The notes under the pieces: model-generated
Database searches by the model: none
Told to the model about the DNA's origin: nothing
Seen by the model: the letters and a program-made list of their open reading frames with translations, nothing else
Part shown: piece after piece, positions 16,162 to 24,516 of the stretch
How the letters are laid out: the number at the start of each line of letters is the position of its first letter
Numbering within the stretch: the stretch's first letter is position 1
From: Streptomyces coeruleorubidus
GTDB taxonomy: Bacteria; Actinomycetota; Actinomycetes; Streptomycetales; Streptomycetaceae
DNA: 64,000 nt
Assembly: GCF_008705135.1 (NCBI RefSeq)
Contig: NZ_CP023694.1
Location: 186,001 to 250,000 of the forward strand
Reading direction: 5' to 3'
Program-made: the position numbers and the translations under genes

Positions 16162-17328
16162 TCAGGAGTCCGGCGGTTCGGCTCCCACGAGCCACATGGA
16201 GAAGAACTGCGAGCCGCCGCCGTAGGCGTGGCCGAGGACCCGGCGGGCGCCGTCCACCTGGTGCTCCCCGGCCTGTCCGCGCACCTGGAGCGCCGCCTCC
16301 GCGAAGCGGATCATGCCGGAGGCGCCGATGGGGTTGGTGGACAGCACGCCGCCCGACATGTTGACGGGCAGGTCCCCGTCGAGTTCGGTCACGCCCGCCT
16401 CGGTGAGCTTCCACCCCTCGCCCTCGCCTGCGAAGCCGAGGTTCTCCAGCCACATCGGCTCGTACCAGGAGAACGGGACGTAGATTTCGGCGCCGTCGAT
16501 CTCACGGCGCGGGTCGGTGATGCCGGCCTGCCGGTAGACGTCGGCCGCGCAGTCCTGGCCGGCCTGCGGGGAGACGAAGTCCTTGCCGGCGAAGAGGGTC
16601 GGTTCGCTGCGCATCGCGCCGCCGAGCATCCAGGCGGGGGGTCGCGGTGCCCGGGCGGCTCCGGCGCGGTCGGTGAGGACCATGGCGCAGGCACCGTCGG
16701 AGGAGGGGCAGGTCTCCGAGTAGCGGATCGGGTCCCACAGCATGGGCGAGGCCATGACCTTGTCGAGGGTGATGTCGTGTTCGTGCAGGTGGGCGTAGGG
16801 GTTCTTCAGCGCGTTGCGCCGGTCCTTGTAGGCGACCAGGGCGCCGACGGTCTCGGGTGCGCCGCTGCGTCGCATGTACGCGCGGATGTGCGGGGCGAAG
16901 AACCCGCCGGCTCCGGCGAGCAGGGGCTGCTGAAAGGGAATGGGCAGCGACAGGCCCCACATGGCGTTCGACTCGGACTGTTTTTCGAAGGCGAGGGTGA
17001 GGACGGTGCCGTGGACGCGGGCCGCGACGAGGTTGGCGGCGACGAGCGCGGTGGATCCGCCGACCGAGCCCGCGGTGTGCACGCGGAGCATGGGCTTGCC
17101 GACGGCGCCGAGGGCGTCGGCGAGGTAGAGCTCCGGCATCATGACGCCCTCGAAGAAGTCGGGCGCCTTGCCGATCACGACGGCGTCGATGTCGGCCCAC
17201 GTCAGCTCGGCGTCGTCCAGAGCCCGTCGGGCCGCCTCCCGGACGAGTCCCGCGATGGACACGTCCCGGCGTGCCGCGACGTGCTTGGTCTGGCCGATGC
17301 CGACGACGGCCACGGGCTCCTTGCTCAT
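16162..17328 (-). CDS. thiolase-fold lipid-transfer/aldolase-type protein
   Basis: This 388-residue thiolase superfamily member starts VAVVGIGQTKH. In place of the thiolase GHP active-site motif it has STNPIGASG (Asn332), and at the C-terminal catalytic Cys position it has HAYGGGSQFF (Tyr369) instead of Cys-x-GGG. It therefore cannot act as a classical thiolase. The Tyr is reminiscent of Ltp2-type steroid side-chain aldolases (SCP-x thiolase-related), which need a DUF35 partner such as the one two genes upstream. It is translationally coupled (ATGA overlap) with the preceding thiolase-like gene. It probably works on CoA thioesters of a sterol or branched acid. Confidence 0.85.
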   Translation of the reverse strand: MSKEPVAVVGIGQTKHVAARRDVSIAGLVREAARRALDDAELTWADIDAVVIGKAPDFFEGVMMPELYLADALGAVGKPMLRVHTAGSVGGSTALVAANLVAARVHGTVLTLAFEKQSESNAMWGLSLPIPFQQPLLAGAGGFFAPHIRAYMRRSGAPETVGALVAYKDRRNALKNPYAHLHEHDITLDKVMASPMLWDPIRYSETCPSSDGACAMVLTDRAGAARAPRPPAWMLGGAMRSEPTLFAGKDFVSPQAGQDCAADVYRQAGITDPRREIDGAEIYVPFSWYEPMWLENLGFAGEGEGWKLTEAGVTELDGDLPVNMSGGVLSTNPIGASGMIRFAEAALQVRGQAGEHQVDGARRVLGHAYGGGSQFFSMWLVGAEPPDS

Positions 17329-18389
17329 CGGGGTTCCCCTTCGAGTACGGCGACCAGGTTCTGCTGGAGGCAGGGGCCGGACGTGGCGTGGGCGAGGGCG
17401 CGGTCGGACTCGCCGCGGTGGATGCGGGCGGCGGCCTCTCCGATGCGGATGAGACCGGCGGCCATGATCGGGTGGGCGGCGAGGGCACCGCCGGAGGGAT
17501 TGACGACGACCCCGTCGTCGAGGCGGAGGGCCTTGCGCAGGACGATCTCCTGGGCGGTGAAGGGCGCGTGCAGCTCGGCGGTGTCGACGGGCCGTTCGAA
17601 GGCACCCGCCCGTTCGGCGGCCAGGCGGGTGGACGGAGAGTCGGTCAGGTCGCGCACGCCGAGGCCGTGTGCCTCGATGCGGTGGTCGATGCCGCGGATC
17701 CAGGCGGGGCGCGGGCACAGTTCACGGGCCCGGTCGCCCGCCGCGAGGACGACGGCGGCGGCCCCGTCGCCGATGGGCGGGCAGTCGCCGGTGCGCAGGG
17801 GCCGTACGAGGTAGTCGCCCTGCGGGGCGGGCTCCTTGAGCTGCGCATGAGGGTTTTCCGTCGCCGCCTCGCGGTTGCGGGCGGCGACGGCCGCGAGGGC
17901 GGGTTCGTCGGTGTCGCCGGCGTCGATGAGGGCCTGCGCCTGGAGGGCGGCGAGTGCCACGGAGTCGGGCCACAGGGGGGCCAGGTAGTAGGGGTCGAGC
18001 TGGCGGGTGAGGACATCGCGGACCGAGCCGGGCGAGGACTTGCCGTACGAGTAGACCAGGGCGGTGCCGGCGTCGCCGGTGAGGAGTTTGGTCCAGGCCT
18101 CGTACAGGGCCCAGGCGCCGTCCATCTCGACGTGCGACTCGGAGATCGGGGGCCAGGCGCCGACGCCGTCGAGGGCGAGGGTGAAGGAGAAGGCGCGGCC
18201 GGCGAGGTAGTCGCTGGAGCCGGAGCAGGTGAAGTCGATGTCGGCGGTCTTCAGGCCGGTCCGGTCGAGGACCTCGTGCAGTACCGGCATGAGCATCTCC
18301 ACCTCGGAGAGATCCTCGCTGGTGCGCCGGTGATCGGTCTGGGCGAAGGCGACGACGGCGATCTGGCGGTCCCCCGGTGCGCTCGTCAC
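17325..18389 (-). CDS. thiolase-fold acetyl-CoA acetyltransferase/lipid-transfer-like protein
   Basis: The protein is 354 residues from a GTG start at 18389, which overlaps the stop of the OB-fold gene (GTGA) and is therefore coupled. It has the thiolase fold start IAVVAFAQTDHRR, the Cys-containing FTCSGSSDY, and at the C-terminal half NPSGGALAAHPIMAAG, with His in the GHP-like position, then HATSGPCLQQN, with a Cys. Key residues are thus partly retained, unlike its downstream partner. Thiolase-like pairs of this type form heteromers in steroid and lipid degradation. The substrate is unknown. Confidence 0.85.
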   Translation of the reverse strand: MTSAPGDRQIAVVAFAQTDHRRTSEDLSEVEMLMPVLHEVLDRTGLKTADIDFTCSGSSDYLAGRAFSFTLALDGVGAWPPISESHVEMDGAWALYEAWTKLLTGDAGTALVYSYGKSSPGSVRDVLTRQLDPYYLAPLWPDSVALAALQAQALIDAGDTDEPALAAVAARNREAATENPHAQLKEPAPQGDYLVRPLRTGDCPPIGDGAAAVVLAAGDRARELCPRPAWIRGIDHRIEAHGLGVRDLTDSPSTRLAAERAGAFERPVDTAELHAPFTAQEIVLRKALRLDDGVVVNPSGGALAAHPIMAAGLIRIGEAAARIHRGESDRALAHATSGPCLQQNLVAVLEGEPR

Positions 18390-19327
18390 AGCAGCTCCTT
18401 GTAGGTGTCGTAGTCCGCGTCCGGTTCGCCCGTCGGCCGGTAGTGGTCGGGGTAGCGGGAGCCTTCCGTCCACACCGGTTCGACGCGCAGCCCCATGCGG
18501 ACCTCGTCGTACGGGATGCCGCCGATACGGCCGTGCAGCGCGAGGTCGGCGCCGTCGAGGGCGATGTGGGCGTAGACGTAGGGCACCTCGATGTCGAGGT
18601 TCTTCGCCTTGATGTTGACGATGCAGAACGTGGTCACCGTGCCGCGCGGGCCCACCTCGACCTGTTCGGATGTGGCCACCCCACATGTGGGGCACGCACC
18701 CCTCGGCGGGACGTACACCTTCCGGCAGGACGGGCAGCGCTCGCCGACGGTCCGCCGGCCGGAGAGGGCGTTGATGTAGGCGGTCTGCGCGCGCCCGGGC
18801 GAGTAGGTGTAGTCGAGGCGAGCGGCAGCGACGATGCCGGTGACCGGGTCCTCGAACTCGCCCGTGTGCCCGGCCGGTTGGGCCCGGTCGCCGTCGTACG
18901 GCTCGAAGCAGGCGATGTCCGTGATGGCGCCGGTGCGTTCCGCCGCCCAGCGGATGCGGACGCGCATGCCGGTGTGCACGGCGTCGGGGCCGGGGGCGTC
19001 GAGGGCGTGCAGGAGGGCGGTGTCGGCGCCGTCGAGACGGACAAGGACCCAGGCGAAGGGGGTGGTGAGGGGCTGGCCGCGGCGGGGGGCGTGGTTCCAG
19101 GCCCAGGTGGTGACCGTGCCGGTCGGGGCGACCTCGACGAGGTCGCGGATGTCCTCGGCGGTGACGGGGTCGTACTCGACGGGCGGGACCAGGGTGCGGC
19201 CGTCGGCGGTGCGCACGCCGAGGACGACGCGTTCGCGCAGGCCGGTCAGGAAGGCGCTCTGGACGGGGCCGAGGGAGCGGGTGAAGGGGAACTCGACGAC
19301 GAGGGGGGCTTTGAGGACTTCGGGCAT
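18386..19327 (-). CDS. tandem OB-fold DUF35 acyl-CoA-associated protein with zinc ribbon
   Basis: The 313-residue protein has two OB-fold/DUF35 halves. Residues about 40-150 (TVTTWAWNHAPRRGQPLTTP) form an OB fold without Cys. Residues about 195-305 begin with a rubredoxin-like zinc ribbon (CPSC ... CPTC) followed by the OB fold (VTTFCIVNIKAKNLDIEVPY). DUF35 proteins normally carry one ribbon and one OB fold and bind CoA substrates as partners of thiolase-like aldolases or MaoC hydratases (ChsH2/Ltp2 type). It sits between the crotonase and the two thiolase-like genes and overlaps the next gene by four bases, supporting a complex. Confidence 0.88.
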   Translation of the reverse strand: MPEVLKAPLVVEFPFTRSLGPVQSAFLTGLRERVVLGVRTADGRTLVPPVEYDPVTAEDIRDLVEVAPTGTVTTWAWNHAPRRGQPLTTPFAWVLVRLDGADTALLHALDAPGPDAVHTGMRVRIRWAAERTGAITDIACFEPYDGDRAQPAGHTGEFEDPVTGIVAAARLDYTYSPGRAQTAYINALSGRRTVGERCPSCRKVYVPPRGACPTCGVATSEQVEVGPRGTVTTFCIVNIKAKNLDIEVPYVYAHIALDGADLALHGRIGGIPYDEVRMGLRVEPVWTEGSRYPDHYRPTGEPDADYDTYKELL

Positions 19328-19345
19328 GCCGGAGGGCTCCTTCGG

Positions 19346-20146
19346 TCAGGCGCGCTTGTAGACGGGCGGTCGTTTCTCCGCGAAGGCGCGGGCGCCCTCC
19401 TTGGCGTCGGCGGTGTCGAAGACCGGCCAGCCCCGGGTGAGTTCGGCCGCGAGGCCGTCGGATTCGGTCATCTCGGCGGTCTCGTAGACGCAGGCCTTGA
19501 CGGCCTCGACGGCCAGCGGGCCGCAGGAGTTGATCAGTTCGGCGATCTCCAGCGCCTTCGCGAGCGCGGTGCCGTCCGGGACGACGTGTCCGATCAAGCC
19601 GATGGCGGCGGCCTCGCGGGCACTGTAGGGGCGGCCGGTGAGGAGCATCTCCAGGGCGTGGGTGCGCGGGATCTGGCGTTGCAGCCGGACCGTGGAGCCG
19701 CCGATGGGGAACAGGCCGCGCTTCACCTCGAACAGGCCGAAGGTCGCGGACTCGCCGGCGACGCGGATGTCGGTGCCCTGGAGCATCTCGGTGCCGCCCG
19801 CGACGCAGTACCCCTCGACGGCGGCGATCACCGGCTTGCGCGGGCGGTGGTGGCGCAGCATCGCCTTCCAGTGCAGGTCGGGGTCGGCCTTGAGCCGGTC
19901 GCGGTACTCCTCGCCGGCCATGCCGTTGCCGGCGAGGGCCTTGAGATCCATGCCCGAGCAGAACGAGCCGCCCGCGCCGGTGAACACGATCGAGCGGACC
20001 GAGTCGTCCGCGTCGGCCTCCAGCCAGCCGTCGTGGAGGCCGACGAGCATCGGAAGCGAGAGCGCGTTCCTGGCTTCGGGCCTGTTGAGCGTGAGCACCA
20101 GTGTGGCGCCTTCGCGCCGCACGGTGAGGTGTTCCGTCCCACCCAT
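19346..20146 (-). CDS. crotonase-family enoyl-CoA hydratase/isomerase
   Basis: This 266-residue crotonase has the fold start LTLNRPEARNALS, the oxyanion segment FCSGMDLKAL and KPVIAAVEGYCVAGGTEM, which matches the active-site entrance, then FGLFEVKRGLFPIGG. Glu in VKRG/EVKRG and Gly-rich loops fit enoyl-CoA hydratase-like activity on an acyl-CoA. ATG 20146 has GAGGGGAG upstream. It is the first gene of a minus-strand operon (20146 to 16162) that also contains the OB-fold protein and the two thiolase-like proteins. Its promoter faces the 17-bp inverted repeat at 20211. Confidence 0.92.
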   Translation of the reverse strand: MGGTEHLTVRREGATLVLTLNRPEARNALSLPMLVGLHDGWLEADADDSVRSIVFTGAGGSFCSGMDLKALAGNGMAGEEYRDRLKADPDLHWKAMLRHHRPRKPVIAAVEGYCVAGGTEMLQGTDIRVAGESATFGLFEVKRGLFPIGGSTVRLQRQIPRTHALEMLLTGRPYSAREAAAIGLIGHVVPDGTALAKALEIAELINSCGPLAVEAVKACVYETAEMTESDGLAAELTRGWPVFDTADAKEGARAFAEKRPPVYKRA

Positions 20147-20210
20147 GGCCAACTCCCCTCTCGTGGAACGAGAACAGGTTGCAGTAGGGCGGGAGGCACT
20201 TCAAGGGTTT

Positions 20211-20227
20211 TCTGACAGACAGTCAGA
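20211..20227. promoter_or_regulatory. 17-bp inverted repeat operator, lipid region left end
   Basis: TCTGAC and GTCAGA arms enclose AGACA, flanked by GGGTTT on one side and TTT on the other. It lies 64 bp upstream of the crotonase ATG (20146) and 95 bp upstream of the divergent acyl-CoA ligase GTG (20323), so it can control both. A second copy of the same spacing and flanks is at 34424. TetR-family repressors of fatty-acid genes bind sites of this form. Confidence 0.7.
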
Positions 20228-20322
20228 TTTCTTCGCGCGAGCCCTTCACAGTTGGACCGCCCTTTGCTCTGATGACCGGCGAACCGTCCGATGCCAGGCA
20301 CGTCCCGGGGTCAGGAGGAGCG

Positions 20323-21942
20323 GTGGAGTACAACCTTGCCGACCTGTTCGAGTCGGTCGTCGACGTGGTTCCCGACCGTGAGGCGCTGGTGTACGTCGAC
20401 CATCCGGGCACGGGCGCGGAGCGCCGTCTGACGTACGCGGAGCTGGACGCCGCGGCCAACCGCGTCGGCCACCATCTGCTCGACAGCGGGATACGCCCCG
20501 GCGAGCACCTCGGGCTCCACCTCTACAACGGCGTGGAGTACCTCCAGACGGTGCTGGGCTGCCTGAAGGCGCGGATCGTCCCGGTCAACGTCAACTACCG
20601 TTATGTGGAAGAGGAGTTGGTCTACCTCTACCGGGACGCGGATCTGGTGGGGCTGGTCTTCGACGCGGAGTTCACGGACCGGGTGGCGGCTGCGCGGCCC
20701 CGGGCGGAGAAACTGCGGCACCTGATCCGGGTGGGTGCGCCGACGCCGGGAGCAGCCGCGGTGCCCTGTGTGGAGTTCGCCCAGGTGGAGGCCGCGGGGT
20801 CGCCCGAGCGCGGCTTCCCGGACCGCTCGGGCGATGACCAGTTCATCATCTACACCGGTGGCACGACCGGGATGCCCAAGGGCGTGATGTGGCGGCAGGA
20901 GGATCTGTTCTTCGCGGGGCTCGGCGGGGGCGCGCCGACCGGTGAACCGGTGAAGAAGCCGGAGGAGCTGGCCGAGCGGGTCGCGGCCGGTGGCGCGGGG
21001 ATCACCTTCTTCCCCACGGCCCCGCTGATGCACGGCACCTCCACGCTCACGGCGTTCATCGGCTTCAACTTCGGGCAACGGGTGGTGATCCACCGCAAGT
21101 TCGTACCCGAGGAGGTGCTGCGGACCGTGGAGAAGGAGAAGGTCAGCAGCATCTCGCTGGTGGGGGACGCGATGCTGCGGCCGCTCATCGACGCGCTGAG
21201 GGGTCCGCTGCGGGACATCGACCGTTCTTCGCTGTTCAGCGTGTCGTCGTCCGGCGCGATCATGTCGGACACGGTGCGCCGGCAGTTCCGGGAGCTGGTG
21301 CCGAACGCCATGCTGCTGAACAACTTCGGCTCGTCGGAGTCCGGTTTCAACGGGACGGCGACCGAGGACTCTGGTCCCGAGCGGGGCTTCAGGGTCCGGG
21401 TCCACGCGCGCACGCAGGTGGTGGACCCGGCCACGTACGAGCCCGTGTCGCCCGGTGAGGTGGGCAGGGTCGCCCAGTGCGGACACGTACCTCTCGGCTA
21501 CTACAACGACCCGGCCAAGACCGCCGCCACCTTCTTCGAGAAGGACGGCCGGCGATGGGTCCTGCTCGGCGACATGGCCACCGTCGACGAGGAGGGCGTG
21601 GTCACTGTCCTGGGCCGCGGCTCGCAGTGCATCAACACCGGCGGTGAGAAAGTGTACCCGGAGGAGGTCGAGCAGGCCCTCAAGTCCCACCCGGACGTCT
21701 ACGACGCGCTGGTGGCCGGGGTGCCGGACCCCCAGTGGGGCCACCATGTGGCCGCCGTGGTGCAGTTGCGGGACGGTGCGGCGCGGCCATCGCTGGAGGA
21801 CATCCAGACACACTGCCGTGACCGGCTCGCCGGTTACAAGATCCCGCGCCAGCTGGTGATCACGGAGTCGGTCCAGCGGTCTCCGAGCGGCAAGGCGGAC
21901 TATCGCTGGGCGCGGGAGGTGGCCGTGGCGGCGGACGGGTGA
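20323..21942 (+). CDS. acyl-CoA synthetase (AMP-forming, FadD-type)
   Basis: The protein is 539 residues from GTG 20323, which has a perfect AGGAGGAG site; an upstream ATG at 20272 is not needed. It is an ANL-superfamily ligase with A3 motif YTGGTTGMPKGVM, A5-like NNFGSSESGFNGT and A8 region LGDMATVDEEGVVTVLGRGS. It ends in the catalytic Lys of PSGKADYRWAREV. It activates a carboxylic acid to an acyl-AMP and then acyl-CoA for beta-oxidation. It is divergent from the crotonase operon and shares the operator at 20211. Confidence 0.93.
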   Translation: MEYNLADLFESVVDVVPDREALVYVDHPGTGAERRLTYAELDAAANRVGHHLLDSGIRPGEHLGLHLYNGVEYLQTVLGCLKARIVPVNVNYRYVEEELVYLYRDADLVGLVFDAEFTDRVAAARPRAEKLRHLIRVGAPTPGAAAVPCVEFAQVEAAGSPERGFPDRSGDDQFIIYTGGTTGMPKGVMWRQEDLFFAGLGGGAPTGEPVKKPEELAERVAAGGAGITFFPTAPLMHGTSTLTAFIGFNFGQRVVIHRKFVPEEVLRTVEKEKVSSISLVGDAMLRPLIDALRGPLRDIDRSSLFSVSSSGAIMSDTVRRQFRELVPNAMLLNNFGSSESGFNGTATEDSGPERGFRVRVHARTQVVDPATYEPVSPGEVGRVAQCGHVPLGYYNDPAKTAATFFEKDGRRWVLLGDMATVDEEGVVTVLGRGSQCINTGGEKVYPEEVEQALKSHPDVYDALVAGVPDPQWGHHVAAVVQLRDGAARPSLEDIQTHCRDRLAGYKIPRQLVITESVQRSPSGKADYRWAREVAVAADG

Positions 21943-22056
21943 TTCTCCGGCCGGTCGATTGAACCTAAGGTGACGTGCGGACGTACTGGTGGTGGCAGGC
22001 TCGGTCTCCGGGCTCTGTTTGCCATGCCCAGCAAGACCGCACGGAAGGACCACCGG

Positions 22057-24516
22057 GTGTCGCTCTTCACTCGCTCCCAACAGCAATCGGGCACGACCGG
22101 GAGCGGGGCGGAACCGGATGACGACAGCGGGGCGGCGGGGCCGGGCGGTGGCAGGGCTGCGGTGGCTTCCGACGGTGGCACTCCCGGGGCGGGGCGGGAC
22201 GGCGAGACGGCCGGGGTGGATTCCGACGGCGCTACGGCTGCGGCGGGGTCCGACGGGGACGCCGGCGCGGCGGAGTACGACGAGGACGTCAGCGCGGCGG
22301 AACGGGGCGGCGGCACGGCCCCGGCGGAGCCGCTGGGCGACGCGGGCACCGCAGGCCCGGAAGGCGACGTCGACACGACGGAACCGGACAGCAGCGCGGC
22401 CCGGACGGACGCGGACAGCGAGACAGATGCGGTGGAGTCGGACAGCGACGCAGCCCCGGCGGACACGGACGGCGACACCGTCACAGCGGGCGCGGACAGT
22501 GACACAGCCGCGCCAGGCCCGGACAGTCTTGCCGGCACGACGGAACCGAGCAGCGACACAGCCGCGGCAGGCCCGGACGGCAAGGTGGACACGAAGGAAT
22601 CGGACGGCAACACGGCCCCGGCGAACGCGGACGACACAGTCGCGGCAGAGCCGGACGGTGGCGTCGGCACGCGGGAGCCAGACAGCGTCACGACCCCGGG
22701 GGCCACGGACGACGGCACGGCCGCGGCGCACGCGGACAGTGGAACCGCCGCGGCGGAACCCGGCCGTGGCGCCGTCGCTACGCACCCAGACCATGCCCCT
22801 GCCGCACGAGAAGAAGGCGCTGGCGCTCGGGAAGCAGACGCCGAAGAAGAGCCGGACACGGCGAAGCCCGGCTGGTTCGGATGGCGGCGTCGCCATCCCC
22901 GTGCGGCGCGCGGTGTCAGTGTGGGGACGACCGTGCTGGCCGGCCTGCTGGTGGTCTTCGCGCTGCTCCTGCCGAACCGGATCGAGCGGATCGAGTTCGC
23001 CTCGTTCGTCCGTATCCCCGCCGAGGGCGTGCTGCTCGCGGGACTGCTGCTCGCACTGCCGCCGAGGCCCCGGCGCATCATGGCGGTCGTCGCGGGCGTG
23101 TTCCTCGGGCTGGTCACGGTCCTGAAGTTCCTCGACATGGGCTTCTACCAGGTGCTGGCCCGGCCCTTCGACCTGGTCCTGGACTGGATTCTCATCGAGC
23201 ACGCCACGGACTTCCTCCGGGAGACGTTCGGCCGGACCGGGCAGGTGCTGGCCGTGATCGGGGTGATCGTGCTGCTCGTCGCGGTGCTGGTCCTCACGAC
23301 ACTCGCCGTGGTGCGGCTGACGAACCTGATGGTCCGGCACCGTCCCGTCGCCGCCCGTACGACGCTGATCCTCGGCACGGCGTGGATCACCTGCATGACG
23401 CTGGGCGTGCAGATCGGCACCGTGCCGATCGCCACCAAGGGCAACGCGGAGTTCCTCGGCAACCGGGTGGAGCAGGTGCGGGCCGGTCTGAAGGACGCGC
23501 GGGTCTTCGAGAAGCAGGCCGCCGTGGACGCCTTCGCGAAGACGCCGCCGGACCAGTTGCTCACGGGGCTGCGCGGCAAGGACGTCCTGTTCACCTTCAT
23601 CGAGAGCTACGGCAGGGTCGCGATCGACGACCCGGCGATGGCCGAGCAGACCGACGCGGTGCTGAAGGAGGGCACGTCTTCGCTCAAGGCGGCCGGGTTC
23701 GAGTCGCGCAGCGGCTGGTTGCAGTCGCCGGTGACCGGCGCGGGCAGCTGGCTCGCCCACTCGACCTTCCTGTCCGGTCTGTGGATCAAGAACCAGCAGC
23801 GGTACCGCAGCCTGACCACCAGCGACCGCATGACGCTGACCAACTACTTCGGCAAGACCGGCGCCTGGCGGACCGTCGGCATCGTCCCCGGCGTGCGCCG
23901 TGCCTGGCCGGAGGGGAAGTACTTCGGCCTGGACCACATCTACGACTCCGAGCACCTCGGCTACCACGGCCCGTACTTCAGCTGGACGCCCGTGCCCGAC
24001 CAGTTCAGCATGGAGGCCTTCCAGCGCCTGGAGCACGGCAAGAAGGACCGTGAACCGATCATGGCGGAGATCATCCTGGCCTCCAGCCACAACCCGTGGT
24101 CGCCCATCGCCCGGATGATCGACTGGGAGGACCTCGGCGACGGTTCGGTGTTCCACCGGATCAAGAAGGAGGGCACCAACCCCACGGAGGTCTGGAAGGA
24201 CCCGGAGAAGGTGCGCACCGAGTACCGGCGCGCCATCGAGTACTCGATCCGCAGCCTCACCGAGTGGGTCGAGCGCTACGGCGACGAGGACACGGTGCTG
24301 GTCTTCCTCGGCGACCACCAGCCGGTGCCGACGGTCACCGCCGGGGACACCGGCAAGGACGTGCCGATCACGATCGTCGCCCGCGACAAGAAGGTGCTGG
24401 ACCGGGTCGCCGACTGGGGCTGGACCGACGGCCTCAAGCCGGCGCCGGACGCGCCCCGGTGGGGCATGGACAAGTTCCGCGACCGTTTCATGACGGCGTA
24501 CGGTCCGCAGGGCTGA
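22057..24516 (+). CDS. sulfatase/alkaline phosphatase-superfamily membrane protein with acidic N-terminal tail
   Basis: The protein is 819 residues from GTG 22057, with GGAAGGA seven bases upstream (an ATG at 22024 also exists). Residues about 1-270 are almost only Ala, Asp, Glu, Gly, Thr and Pro, with short DG/DS-rich repeats. Three to four membrane helices follow (for example TTVLAGLLVVFALLLP and VLAVIGVIVLLVAVLVL). A sulfatase-like domain follows, with LFTFIESYGRVAID, the metal motif SHNPW and GDHQPVP. This resembles LtaS-type phosphoglycerol transferases that act on polymers or lipids outside the membrane. The nucleophile is probably Ser/Thr near GAGSWLAHSTF. The long tail is a bacterial rarity. 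It overlaps the convergent hydrolase gene by 29 bases. Confidence 0.8.
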   Translation: MSLFTRSQQQSGTTGSGAEPDDDSGAAGPGGGRAAVASDGGTPGAGRDGETAGVDSDGATAAAGSDGDAGAAEYDEDVSAAERGGGTAPAEPLGDAGTAGPEGDVDTTEPDSSAARTDADSETDAVESDSDAAPADTDGDTVTAGADSDTAAPGPDSLAGTTEPSSDTAAAGPDGKVDTKESDGNTAPANADDTVAAEPDGGVGTREPDSVTTPGATDDGTAAAHADSGTAAAEPGRGAVATHPDHAPAAREEGAGAREADAEEEPDTAKPGWFGWRRRHPRAARGVSVGTTVLAGLLVVFALLLPNRIERIEFASFVRIPAEGVLLAGLLLALPPRPRRIMAVVAGVFLGLVTVLKFLDMGFYQVLARPFDLVLDWILIEHATDFLRETFGRTGQVLAVIGVIVLLVAVLVLTTLAVVRLTNLMVRHRPVAARTTLILGTAWITCMTLGVQIGTVPIATKGNAEFLGNRVEQVRAGLKDARVFEKQAAVDAFAKTPPDQLLTGLRGKDVLFTFIESYGRVAIDDPAMAEQTDAVLKEGTSSLKAAGFESRSGWLQSPVTGAGSWLAHSTFLSGLWIKNQQRYRSLTTSDRMTLTNYFGKTGAWRTVGIVPGVRRAWPEGKYFGLDHIYDSEHLGYHGPYFSWTPVPDQFSMEAFQRLEHGKKDREPIMAEIILASSHNPWSPIARMIDWEDLGDGSVFHRIKKEGTNPTEVWKDPEKVRTEYRRAIEYSIRSLTEWVERYGDEDTVLVFLGDHQPVPTVTAGDTGKDVPITIVARDKKVLDRVADWGWTDGLKPAPDAPRWGMDKFRDRFMTAYGPQG

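Noticed and set aside
17325..20204. possible giant fusion of crotonase, OB-fold and thiolase reading frames
   Set aside because: The frame is open by chance; each gene has its own start and overlapping stop.
22100..22860. acidic low-complexity DNA as a non-coding repeat
   Set aside because: The frame stays open with a good start and runs into a clear enzyme domain, so it is coding.
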